Source: Cydia pomonella
Taxonomy: Eukaryota; Arthropoda; Insecta; Lepidoptera; Tortricidae
Direction: 5' to 3'
NCBI RefSeq assembly: GCF_033807575.1
Contig: NC_084704.1
Location: 35,131,968 to 35,195,967, forward strand
DNA: 64,000 nt
The first letter of the stretch is position 1. Every line of letters starts with the position of its first letter. The position numbers were made by a program, and so were the translations under genes. Of this stretch, positions 11,488 to 21,789 are shown in pieces. Under the pieces are notes generated by a model. It was given only the letters and a program-made list of their open reading frames with translations. It was not told the origin of the DNA and did no database searches.

Positions 11488-12284
11488 GAATAGGTATGAA
11501 TAATATGTTTTTCATAATGTCAATATCCAAGAAGGAAAATGGGGACTACCTTTGTACGGAGAACCAATCGTCCAATATCCTGTAAACAGTTTCATTGGCT
11601 AGAACATTTTGGTATACTTAATTTATCAAGATTATTTTCCTTCCAAAAGAAACTAACTGCTAAAGCAAGATATGTATCCCTACAAACCCCACTAATTTTA
11701 TCGTCCAATTTGCCATCTCGCAATATAACCTTAATTAAATTCGTATTTCATATCTCGGGGGTACAAAGCATAGAAATTCTTTTTTCCACATAGTTAAACA
11801 CTTCCCCGCCCCGGGGCAAATGTTTCATGTAACGAGGAGGCCGAGGAGATAGCCGGGTAACCGGGTAGTAGGGATGGCCAAACTGGACTAAATTATTATT
11901 CCTCTTTAAATTAATCGTGAATAAATATACCATACTCTCTCTGGCTATCCCGCCTCACAAACGCCGATCCTATCTAGTCTTTTACTGTGTACCTACTCTG
12001 TCAAATTACGGAATTCCTTACCGTCAATGGGTCGCATCGCTAAAGGCGAATTTAAAAAAGTTGTGGCTTTCGGACGGAACTTAATCAAAAAGATGGGTGC
12101 GGTTAGGTAGTAGTTTTGGATATGTGTATTATATAGTGTTTAATGTATTATAACTATATATGACTATTTACATATTTGTTTTATTTTATATCCCATTTAT
12201 ATATCGTTAAATATAGGTTATAGGACTTCAATTAGGAAATTATTTTTTTCTTTTATACCGTCCAGTACAGTTTTGATGTCTACC
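11488..12284. other. No gene seen
   Basis: AT-rich DNA with a G/C patch at 11805-11870. Short open frames here show no domain. Confidence 0.4.
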
Positions 12285-12432
12285 GTTCTCCAATTCTATC
12301 TCAATTGCTCAAAGGTCAACTGGAAGAGATCCCTGAAAAGGATGAGTTCGCCTTTGTACAAATGATGTGTGTTCTTTCCTGTTTTATGTTTCTTTTTGTA
12401 CAGTAAAGTGTTTTACTGCTACTACTACTAAT
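12285..12432 (+). repeat. LINE 3'-untranslated fragment (CTGGAAGAGATC family)
   Basis: AACTGGAAGAGATCCC, TGAGTTCGCCTTTGTAC and a TTTTTGTACAGTAAAGTG end match the 58817-58935 block and, on the opposite strand, 37130-37200. It ends in a TAC/ACT trinucleotide tail. Confidence 0.55.
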
Positions 12433-13739
12433 ATACATATTTTTGAAACAGTATTTAACCTGGAGCCCGATTTAACGATTTGTTCCTTTTTTTTCTTACT
12501 TTTATAAGAGTTTGAAGATGACTCACGCTAATTGGTGCATGCTAAGCATGTCGTGTGTGAGATGCGCACCAATCATCATGAAGATCGTCAAGGTCCTATC
12601 AAAACTAATTGTAAAGAAATAATTGTTAAATTTGAACCTACAAGTAAATATTAAAAATCGGCATTATTTGAATACATATTTTTTTATTTCTTTATGATTT
12701 GAGACTAATTTATTCAATCGTATTTTTGAATAACGAATAAATTGGAAGTGATAGTTAGATATTAAACAAATCCGGATAAACTTTAAGAAAATGATACTGT
12801 TTAATTTTCATTCTTATTTTTTATTAGTTTGGCCAATTTTGGTTCATAAAGATCACAAATTTTGCAAAATAAAACATATTATTAGATTAAAAGCGGACCA
12901 AGAAATAAACATGCCAAATAATTAATTAAAAAGATTAATCCATCTTTCACAAATAATTAAATAAAGGTTTTCATGATGGACGAATAAATATTTTTATTCA
13001 TTATTCGTAATGTTCAACATTCTGCCCATCCCTGCGGTATACCGGGCACAAACAGAAATCTTTAATAACATTACCGGGCCTTATAAAGTGGACATGCCTC
13101 GGAGTTCATTGTTTCAGTGAAGCTAAGTTGCTTTTTTCATAAGATTGTTGCTTAAAGGAGAGGATTTCAATTAAATTGGATTGTCTGAGGAGCTCCAAAG
13201 CGCAGGTAAGGCGGCTTCACAAAAAATAATGCATCGCTTTAAAAGCGTTTTACCTAATGAACTACGAAAGGATTTCAATTCGATTGTGTTTATTATTACA
13301 AATACGTTTATTTAATTACTTTTTACAGCAGTTAATAGTAGGTATAAATATTAGGTAGGTAAGTAGTCCATCTTAGGTACAAAGTGTAGGTAAGTATTTA
13401 TCTCAACAATGTGCAGCAATTTGATTATTATTATTGTTTTTATAATGGATAGCGGCTATTATTCTATTTATTGTTGATTTATTCGTCAAAATTTAATGAG
13501 ATTTGGTCAGTTTAAAGAGCTTCTCATTCTAGGCGGAGAAAACACCACATACCAATTTATGACAGCAAAATGTGTGTAACTTTTCTTTAAGTTACGAAAT
13601 TAAGAAAATTAGAAGAAATGTTATTTTAGACACTGACATATCCACAACACATTCAAATTAAATTTTTACTTTATTATTTTTACTCTACTGGCTTCAATGA
13701 CATTGTAACAGTTTTTCGATCAGGTCACGTCCGTCTTAC
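12433..13739. other. No gene seen
   Basis: About 1.3 kb of AT-rich DNA. At 12515-12610 a TGAAGATGA / TCATGAAGATCGTCAAGG arrangement suggests a decayed inverted repeat. No exon-like sequence. Confidence 0.4.
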
Positions 13740-14040
13740 GAATTCAATCTGTCGAATCTGTCGGTCACGTGACCTCTCGCGAGTTTAACATTTTTTCCTA
13801 TCATAAAGAGTGCACAGCGCCGCTAAAGAAGTTATCACTTCAAAAATATTGTTAACTCTTCAATTTCGACATTGTGCTTATGAATGTAAAAATAACTACC
13901 ACAGATTCAAAGTCCGCAACCAAGTAAGATCGTTTCGATGACTTCCCTTTCTCCCCGTTACGTAACGGGCCGGACACGTGCTCGGGTCTCGTGTCGCGCC
14001 GCGTGCCGTGTTGCAACGTGTCAGCTAAGCTTGTGCCATG
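13740..14040. promoter_or_regulatory. CpG-rich patch with E-boxes and a TTACGTAA palindrome
   Basis: GTCACGTGAC (13764-13773) is the palindromic E-box form. CTCGCGAG follows within 15 bp. CCCGTTACGTAACGGG (13954-13969) is a perfect 16-bp palindrome containing the PAR-bZIP type site TTACGTAA, and CACGTG lies at 13975-13980. Such sites are typical of promoters or enhancers. No adjoining exon was found, so function is inference only. Confidence 0.3.
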
Positions 14041-14067
14041 ATTTTTAAGGGTTAAAGGGACCCGAAT

Positions 14068-14216
14068 CCCTAGTGTAAATTTATTCGATAGCGTGACGTG
14101 TCGTACGCGTTTGCGTTAAGTCTCATTTTGTATGGGCTTTAGAAACAGCGCGCCAAGCGGGACGTTTTGGAAACTCAAAATCCTATACAAAATGAGACTT
14201 GTGACGCACGTCGTTA
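14068..14216. mobile_element. Palindromic MITE family I, copy 1 (one end lost)
   Basis: It begins CCCTAGTGTAAATTTATTCG and contains TTAAGTCTCATTTTGTATGG facing its complement across AGAAACAGCGCGCCAAGCG. The outer right end found in the copies at 21279-21465 and 61217-61402 is missing here. Confidence 0.75.
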
Positions 14217-14711
14217 TAATTCGAACTTTCGGTATCATGGCTCATCTAATTCGTTTTTGATTTATTTATTATTTCATTCATTCTGTATTCGTCACTCTTC
14301 TTTATTCGTCTAGTTTGTTTTTAGGTTCCGTAACTCGAAAAGAAAAAGCAAAACCCTTATAGGATAATTTTTTTGTCGTCCGTCCGTCTGTCTGTCAAGA
14401 CCCTTTATCTCGAGAACACGTGGAGATATCGAGTTAAAAGTAAAACCATAAATATACTCATGTCTCTTGAAGCTGTGAAAATATCAAACTTCATAACGTA
14501 AAAAAAGATACGGCCGTTTATCCCGCAAAAAAACGTAAATTTCGTCACTCTCAAGGGAATCAAAATATATATGAGGTACTGCCCGTTGAACTACAACTAT
14601 GAAATTTGTCAAGTAATATTGTGTTACACTACAAATACATAGAAAAATCAGAAATCTATACATGTGTACAAAAAAAAATGTGACTATAGGTATAAAAAAG
14701 TCTTACATTCC
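14217..14711. other. No gene; weak family F relic
   Basis: At 14318-14400, AGGTTCCGTAACTCG, CCCTTATAGGATAA and CCGTCCGTCTGTCTGTC recall the microsatellite end of family F in decayed form. The rest is featureless. Confidence 0.4.
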
Positions 14712-14719
14712 ATAGGTAC

Positions 14720-14858
14720 CAGTGGCGGATCGTTCAAAGAACTCGATTCCCACCGGATTGTCTGAGCCAGTTGAGTACTTTCACGATCGGTTTATAGAGA
14801 AAAGGAAAGCAAAATTAGCTCCGGGTTGCCTACGAATATTTATGACGCGCCGCCACTG
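14720..14858. mobile_element. hAT-type MITE with perfect 8-bp target duplication
   Basis: The element starts CAGTGGCGG and ends CCGCCACTG, a 9-bp perfect inverted repeat. It is flanked on both sides by ATAGGTAC (14712-14719 and 14859-14866). An 8-bp duplication and CA-G-rich ends are the hallmark of hAT transposons. At 139 bp it is non-autonomous. Confidence 0.9.
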
Positions 14859-14867
14859 ATAGGTACT

Positions 14868-17116
14868 AAGACCATAGCCTACCATTTTAATGGTGCACCA
14901 TATTTGTTACTTAAAGCTAAAGCCCTTGCTGCCCTTGGTGGGCGAGTCCGACACGCACTTGTCCGGTTTAATTCTTCTCTTACTGTGGGGTCAAGTTCGA
15001 CACAATTATACAAGCTTTACAACCACGCCACCATTATTTTCTGGTACATTCGTTTGGTTTCATTTCCTTCCTATACATGCCTGAACTTGTTCAATATTGT
15101 ACCGGTGGTCACTTCGAACACCTACTATGATAAATTAAAGTATGTCAAAACAATGCATTTTATTCATTTTAGACATCATCTTTCTTAGAGACATTTACAG
15201 CTTAAGACCTACACAATCGATATTTAAATAGAAAAAGTGTAAGTTTATTTTTTCAAAACAACCGGGTTCGATTCCCGAGCTGGATACAGTTTTTTTTCAA
15301 ATGTATGAATGCAGTTTTTCTTTTTATCAAAATCGGTGACATGGTCCCTAAGAACAAATCTTCGTATGTCTTATAGTTTCAGACATTCCCATACTGACCG
15401 ATTTGAATGAGCCATCCTGTATACCTAAAACCTTATTCTTTTTCTATACCAAAATTAACTAAATATTTCAAGACGCAGAGGTTAGACCAAGACAACCGAG
15501 ACCAAGAGGTAACATAAGTTGACTGCAAACACAATCTGAAGTCACCACGTGTAAACGTGCCGCGTGAGCCGCAAAATTGACACCTCCAGAGGTGACAGGA
15601 ATTACGGGAGGTGACGGGGACGTAGACCACCATCTGTAGACTGGGCATTATTGAGCAGATATGAAAATCGACGTGCCTTAGCATATGGCGTCACCTAATG
15701 TCGCAAACCTCCTAACTACAATTAAGAATATAAGGAAATTGTGACATAGCGAAAGATTCCAAAAGTAAAGTTAGTAGTAGTTCCAGTTCGTATAATGCAA
15801 AGTGAACATGCGAATTTGCGCGATTTGCGCACCAACGAACTGGCCCTTCGTAGTGCCCGTAAGGCCCGTCTTAACGAAGTTATCTATAAGTCAACGTACT
15901 TAGGCCGAAAATACATTAAGTTGCAAAACTCTTAAAATACTGTTCGAAGGAGATAAGAGTATATTGCCATTTTAAAGAGCCGACGATAGATGCTCTTCTA
16001 TCTATATTTAGTTGCGTTTACCACTTGGTTGCATCAAGAACATTCGTCAGTAGTTACATCCGGCCTATGTTTACTGCTAGAACTCAATTTGTTGATATAT
16101 TAATATGAGTACACGCAAATATCGACGTAACACAGGGCCTACTGCATATTCGAGTAATATGTAGAGAGGCAGATATCAAAATTTCGATTATCGATATTTG
16201 CGGTAGGCCGTCTTTTTACGTCAGTGTGTTTTTCAACTTGGGTTAAGTGGGATAGGGTAAAAAAATCTTACAACCAACGCTTTGCTCTTTCGAGTTTTTT
16301 TATTGGTTCATTATGTTATGACCTACTTGATAGCTCGTTAAATATGAATAAGGATTTCTAGAGTTAAAACTTGAAAGACATCCTGTGTCCCGTCTAGTCG
16401 TACGATCTGTGGGCAGAACTGACGGGAGGCGAGGTGACGGAGTAACCGCAGGCCGCAGAGCGCCGGCATTCCTCGCGGCGCGCAGATGAAATTGCGATAT
16501 TTCGCCGTAACATCACAGGAAACGTGTGCATGTTAATAATAAAGAAAAAATAGTTAGGACTATTTTTTCTTATCTTCTAAATATTTGTCACACTAAGGTG
16601 AACTTTTTCATTATGTTTGTGTTTTACTTATGTTAATTTTTAATACATCTATTTTATTGTGAATGGATGTAAATAGAGCGAATGAAATTATTTGTGAAAC
16701 AAATTTAACCACTTTTTTAAAGACAAAGAAAATGACACATGGTCATAACAACGATGTACATTATGGTATAAGATACGTTAAAAGGAATATACAGTGTTTA
16801 TTCAGTCACCTGCAATAATTTACGGGATGAATATATGTATAGGTCATACAGAGAAACTTTTCGGATCCCTTTGTTTGGCATAATCATTGAAAGTCATAAT
16901 GTAATGATAGTCATATTATCATTAGTCATAACTCTGAAACAGTTAACTTTTCAGGAATTTCCTTAGGTTATCCTATAGATAGGTTAGGTTAGGTTCGTTT
17001 TGTTTTATGGCAATCCTAAAATGTTACGCGTTTCTGAGAAAAACCAAATTATGGCTAACGAAAATGCGGACAAACAATACATTATGACTTAAAACTTTAT
17101 TGGAAACAATAGAGAC
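14868..17116. other. About 2.2 kb without a supported gene
   Basis: A 120-codon and an 83-codon open frame occur (14826-15188 plus, 15433-15684 minus) but show no domain, and neither has convincing splice sites. A B-box-like GGGTTCGATTCCC at 15260 may be a SINE relic. A GC-rich stretch lies at 16425-16490. Confidence 0.4.
16543..16570. repeat. Perfect 12-bp hairpin with a 4-base loop
   Basis: AGAAAAAATAGT pairs exactly with ACTATTTTTTCT around TAGG. It could be chance in AT-rich DNA or a decayed foldback. Confidence 0.5.
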
Positions 17117-17175
17117 CCAATATACAAATAGTTATATACATAGAAAACACCCATGACTCAGGATCAAATATCTAT
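17117..17175 (-). mobile_element. SINE-A fragment
   Basis: Only the middle block is left (ACATAGAAAACACCCATGAC and flanks). It lies just beside the SINE-B insertion that starts at 17217. Confidence 0.6.
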
Positions 17176-17216
17176 TATTTATATAATATATATTTTTTAT
17201 AACGTAAGTATCTTCT

Positions 17217-17539
17217 GAAGCGCTGGTAGCCTAGCGGTAAGAGCATGCGACTTGCAATCCGGAGGTTGCGGGTTCAAACCCCGGCTTTTACCAATGAGTT
17301 TTTCGGAACTTATGTACGAAATATCATTTGATATAACCAGTCGCTTTTCGGTGAAGGAAAACATCGTGAGGAAACCGGACTAATCCTAAAAAGGCCTAGT
17401 TTACCCTCTGGGTTGGGAGGTCAGATGGCAGTCGCTTTCGTAAAAACTAGTGCCTACGCCAAATCTTGGGATTAGTTGTCAAGCGGACCCCAGGCTCCGA
17501 TGAGCCGTGGCAAAATGCCGGGACAACGCGAGGAAGAAG
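17217..17539 (+). mobile_element. SINE-B copy with 18-bp target duplication
   Basis: tRNA-derived head: A box TAGCCTAGCGGTAAGAG, B box GGTTCAAACCCC. The central block is TTTTTCGGAACTTATGTACG to GAAAACATCGTGAGGAAACC. The tail is GGGACAACGCGAGGAAGAAG. It is flanked by ATAACGTAAGTATCTTCT (17199-17216) and the same 18 bp with one change (17540-17557), which shows retroposition. Confidence 0.9.
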
Positions 17540-17557
17540 ATAACGTAAATATCTTCT

Positions 17558-18356
17558 ACTATTATCACATTGGAATCATGAAAAACGGACACTTTCATAA
17601 TTTAGGTTTCGTATCTGAACATTAAAAATATTTTTTCACGTCAGCAGCTCGAACAAGGGTAATTTGCTGCTTAAAAACAGTGAACAAAATCGCATTTTGC
17701 TCACTGAGTGAGACAAAATAACATTCAAGTGACCTTTAGATTCGAATGTCATTTCAACGTGCGGGGCCTAATACAAGTTCGAAATATTTGGATTCTATTG
17801 TCTTTATCCCTTTCACGTCATTAGCAAAAAGAAAGAGACAAAAAAAGTGCATACGTAATTCAACGGTATATAGACGGTTTATAATAGACCCCCGAAATAT
17901 GTCAGACCGCATCGTTCCAAAACACCCTACGAGTCTTCATCCGTAATAATTAATTAATGAAATAAAAGTTTAAAATATAATAAAACACCATATTTTACGT
18001 ATTTTATTATACAATCAAAACAATGAACTTATACAAATTTACGCAATTGTTACGCAGTAAATAATTCTACTTAACTACTTTTAACGATCTCTACTATAGT
18101 TGACAAATAGTAGTATCCGCAATTCGGACCGTATCTAACAAAGTTTTTTTTTTACAAAAAAAACTGGTCGTATGAACTGTCAATTGATGTTCGGTAATTC
18201 ATTATTTTCGTATTGTTTTATTGAAATTTCTTTCGTTTTGTTTTATTGCGGTAATTAAAGTTAATTGTTAGAATACCTTCAGAAAACATGAGTGAAATAG
18301 TGTTCCGTCCGTCTGGATTACATTTTTTCAGGTTGTATTTTTTGATGTCTGACTGA
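17558..18356. other. No gene; short family E piece
   Basis: 17637-17720 shares TCAGCAGCTCGAACAAG with the family E element at 53760. A 66-codon frame at 17746-17946 has no recognised domain. Confidence 0.4.
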
Positions 18357-18535
18357 CGTGAAAAATTTTGTGTACTACACGAGATCAAAGTTATTTACAT
18401 CTCGTGCGCTTTTGAGTCCCTTACTACGCTCAAGATTCTAAATTATTATAGAATCTTTCGCTTGCACGGGACTCAAAACAAGCACTCGAAGAAATATCAA
18501 ACTTTGCTCTCTTGTTGTACAAATAACTATTTCCT
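18357..18535. mobile_element. Family E inverted-repeat element, partial
   Basis: CATCTCGTGCGCTTTTGAGTCCC and AGATTCTAA face TAGAATCT and GGGACTCAAAACAAGCACTC, giving a long imperfect hairpin. A close relative is at 53760-54030, sharing the TACTACGCTCAAGATTCTAA-type core and the CTCTTGTTG-ACAAATAACTAT end. Confidence 0.6.
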
Positions 18536-18686
18536 TTTTCCTAAAGTCAATGCTTATAATAAACTTTTAAGTACAAAGTAAGTGAGGAAACTACCTATTA
18601 AATTTAACCCATTGCACACCCAAAACATAACCCCTGACCACTCATAGTTTCACTCGGTTCTGATTAATGTTGCGGGCGATTGGGCT

Positions 18687-18746
18687 GTCACGCCGCGGCC
18701 GGCCGTGACGGGCAAAAAACCGGTTATTTTTACCGGTTAAACCGGT
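18687..18746. promoter_or_regulatory. GC palindrome plus three clustered AACCGGTT-like sites
   Basis: GTCACG...CGTGAC (18687-18709) is followed by AACCGGTT (18718), ACCGGTT (18732) and AACCGGTA (18739). AACCGGTT is the Grainyhead consensus. The cluster is in sequence; binding is inference. Confidence 0.3.
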
Positions 18747-19044
18747 AAATGCTTCGTAAGTTGGAGCTGTAATTGATTTGGGGGGTTTTTAAGTTTAGCG
18801 GTAGTCGAATTATGTTTAGTTAATTCTTGTTAGTTTTCATCCTGGTGAAGTTTGGAATGGAAATAGTGTTGTATTTTTTCTAAATAAGTAAAACTTGTAT
18901 AGATTTTTGTAACATGTAGATCATCTATCTCCAAAATTAAAGGCAAGGAAATTGCGAATTAGTCCCTTGAATCGTTGATCTTTAATAGACACCGATCGCT
19001 ACGTATAGGTTCATATTGTGAAATGTTCTGAAATTTATAATACA
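18747..19044. other. No feature seen
   Basis: No exon or repeat recognised. Confidence 0.4.
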
Positions 19045-19153
19045 GAGCTCAACGAGAGAGATAAAATGTAACTCCTCTGGAGTTGTAGGCGTACGTAGGC
19101 TACGGAGACTGCTTACCATCAGGCGGGCCGTATGCTTGCTTGCCACCGATTTC

Positions 19154-19190
<37 letters not shown>
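19045..19190 (+). mobile_element. Family D repeat with (TA)n tail
   Basis: GAGCTCAACGAGAG, CTCTGGAGTTGTAGGCGTAC and CCATCAGGCGGGCCGTATG, ending in a TA microsatellite at about 19155-19188. It is shorter at its 5' side than the copies at 11280 and 59720. Confidence 0.65.
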
Positions 19191-19191
<1 letters not shown>

Positions 19192-19756
19192 AAGATTCTG
19201 CCCGCGACTTTGTTTACGTGGGATGAAAATGATCGATAAATACTATCCTTTTTCGGGGCCCAAACTAACCCCATACCAAATTTTGTCCAAATTGGTTCAG
19301 CGGTTTAAGCGCGAAGGTATCTTCTTCGCGATTAAACAGTATTCATAATATTAGTATGATTTAGCAGAGGTCATTAATATTCATCATTTAAATGTTGATA
19401 GAATGAACTGTGTATGTTAAATGCAACGCTACAGCGTATGGCGTCATCATGAGACCGAGTAAATAAACAGACAGGTTAAGCAAACCCAGTACCATCGACC
19501 ATACAGTTAACTGACGTTTCGTAAACCTTATTGCAACGACATAAGGCCCATCGATGGTTAGTTACATGCGTTAGGCAGTCGCGGTCACAGTGCAAGCAGA
19601 GCGGACAGTTTCCCGATAGTGCGGTGCGCTGATTAACGCCCGTCAGGTGTTCGGGAACGTTTACACTTCGCTTTAAATTAGGCAGGAATCGAAACATTTT
19701 CAAACCCCGACCCAAACCGCTTGATGCAGAAAAACGAAGTTCTATGTTTGGGATCT
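19191..19756. other. No supported gene
   Basis: 19191-19330 (CCCGCGACTTTG... GGTTCAGCGGTTTAAGCG) has the look of a common lepidopteran repeat. A minus-strand 79-codon frame at 19476-19715 is cysteine-rich (CPLCLHCDRDCLTH) but not recognised. Confidence 0.35.
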
Positions 19757-20130
19757 TATCTTATCTTATCTTCTAATTACCGGGGGCCCTTGCGGATACA
19801 CTTCGACCCATAGGGATCTTTTGTGTAGTTGCCCCCTAAGGAAAGACCCATTAGCTACTCAAGAGCCTTTTTGACCATTTCCATGTGTCGGATGATGGAG
19901 CTTATGGGTAGCCTTTTGAATTCCTTTGGTTCCAGATAGCCTGTTCCAAAGTCATTCATTCTTTGTCTGGCGAGGGCGTGACATTCACACATTAGGTGTG
20001 TTACTGTCTCTTCCTCTTCACCACACATTCGACAATCGGTGTTGTCAGAGTGTCCCATCCTGGCCAAAATCCCTTTGACCCCATAATGGCCCGTAAACAT
20101 GTTTGGGATAATATTTAGGCACAACTGCAT
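19757..20130 (-). pseudogene. C-terminal end of a LINE polymerase, with 3' UTR and tail
   Basis: The 91-codon minus frame (19855-20130) reads TGHYGVKGILARMGHSDNTDCRMCGEEEETVTHLMCECHAL. This is the zinc-binding CxxC...H...C segment found after the RNase H-type region at the end of I/R1-type LINE polymerases. It stops near 19855, is followed by the 3' UTR shared with 1197-1265, and ends in a GATAA tail (19758-19772). Everything upstream in the polymerase is absent, so the copy is 5'-truncated. Confidence 0.75.
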
Positions 20131-21118
20131 TTTAGAAACTTATTTTTGGTGGCAATTTCTGCTGCTGAACCCGCCGCCTTAACCGTGTGTCTTAAATAGG
20201 ATGCAGCAAATGTACTAATACATGTCGCATCCCATAAAAGACTTGACTTGCTCACCCGTCGGGTCTTTTACCGTCCGACCGTCACAAGCCTGGTGGTTCC
20301 AATACGCACGGGATATTGGCCGACACCGTTGCCCGCCGCACAATTTCATTTAAAGAGTGGTGCCTAGGGAAACGACTGGCGCACCTCTGGTAACCACGTA
20401 CCATGGTACCACGCAATGGACGTTGGTATTACCATAATTTTAATGACAAAGACAAAAGTTTTCATTGACGCACAAGCAATTATTAAATTTGGCGGCATCT
20501 GTCGAAATGTCTGAAGTATAATCTTGGAATCCTAGGTTCCTCGTGGCCTACTAAAAGTCGAACGAACATGGCTTGTCTTTTTACTTTAAGCGTCATTCGA
20601 TCTTTACGAATTTAAATTTTGTCTCATTTTGATATCGTTTTTCGTAAGTGGGTGCGAGTTAAATCCAGTTAAACTGATGTTTCCATGAGATTATAATTAA
20701 ACCAATTTGTAGAGTTCAATGCGATTCTAGATTAGAATAGAAGAACAAATGAATATCTATCGTTTTGCAGTAACCCATATAACGAAAGAGTTTAACCAAC
20801 TTTTCATTTAAATGTCACAAACAATTCAATTTGCGAACGTCCATCACTCCCACAATGCCACAAATATATGCCACGCTTACAATTTTGCACCTTGTCCCAT
20901 CGCTACAAGGTGGGAAATAACATATCACACCTGGGCGTCACGTTGTCACCACGTGACGTCGTTGCGTCATGTTGGGACACGTGACGAAACGCGAACGCGT
21001 GCAAACCTTTGCAGTTTTCTCGGGAAATTGTATGTACAGGCGTGGTTCGAATATTATAAGTATTGAATTAAAAGAGGCTATTGCAAAATGAAATAGTTTA
21101 TCCCTGATTGTACTTTTA
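20131..21118. other. No gene seen
   Basis: 20160-20440 is GC-richer, with CCGTCGGGTCTTTTACCGTC-like words; it may be another decayed repeat. The two E-boxes near 20950 are listed separately. Confidence 0.4.
20950..20986. promoter_or_regulatory. Two CACGTGACG words 28 bp apart
   Basis: CACGTG at 20950-20955 and 20978-20983 are each followed by ACG; the first reads into GACGTC. Tandem E-box/CRE-like sites could bind bHLH or bZIP factors. No adjacent transcript was seen. Confidence 0.25.
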
Positions 21119-21171
21119 ATACCATAGGTAACTAATGCTCATCGAAACAATTCTAAAAACTCCAAAAACAG
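21119..21171 (+). repeat. Family G repeat, left piece, split by later insertions
   Basis: CTCATCGAAACAATTCTAAAAAC matches 60215-60240, where the same repeat runs on without interruption. The continuation of this copy is at 23232-23405. Confidence 0.65.
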
Positions 21172-21278
21172 TTGGCTACTTGACAGTTTTTTGTAATTAA
21201 TATTAATCGATCTTGATTTTCCTGAAGATCAAATGTCTGTGTCGAACTCATAGCATTTAAGCAACACAAAGGTTCGAA

Positions 21279-21465
21279 CCCCTAGTGTAAATTTATTCGA
21301 TAGCGTGACGTAAACGTACGCGTGTGCGTTAAGTCTCATTTTGTATGGGATTTAGAAACAGCGCGCCAAGCGGAACGTTTTGGAAAGTCAAAATCCCATA
21401 CAAAATGAGACTTAACGCAAACGCGTATGTCACGTTTCGCTATCGAAAAAAATTTACACTAGGGG
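21279..21465. mobile_element. Palindromic MITE family I, copy 2 (complete), inside family H
   Basis: It runs from CCCCTAGTGTAAATTT to AAATTTACACTAGGGG. The arms carry TTAAGTCTCATTTTGTATGG and its complement. The empty relative at about 46985 reads CAACACAAAG then AGAAATGAG where this copy sits, proving insertion. A clean target duplication is not visible. Confidence 0.85.
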
Positions 21466-21789
21466 TAGGGGTAGAAATGAGAGATAAAGTCTGACGCTCG
21501 CACTCAAAGATTGAAACGCCTCTAACAAAATGATATTGTAATGTGACGTCACATTACATTAGTCTGTCCTAAATGTCTGGAAGATCAAGAAAATTGCTGT
21601 TTTGACCCTGAATTGCGTTTATGTATATAGTTGTCATACAATTTATTTTTTAATAAAATTTAAGAAATTGAATGGCCTTGGAGCCTTGTTTTAATGTATA
21701 ATCTCAATACGTCTCTTTAAATTCCTTTTTTTTTATAATAGATGGCTCATTTTCTACCCATTTAGCTAAATTTCTTTATAATATTCAAC

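Noticed and set aside
14826..15188. 120-codon plus-strand frame
   Set aside because: Its start lies in the hAT MITE, no domain is visible, and no splice sites or homologous copy were found.
16980..16997. TTAGG-like words (also near 23540), as in insect telomeres
   Set aside because: There are only three imperfect units, far too short for a telomeric tract.
17217..17295. Possible tRNA gene in the SINE-B head
   Set aside because: The stems do not close as a tRNA, and the same head recurs in other SINE-B copies with target duplications.
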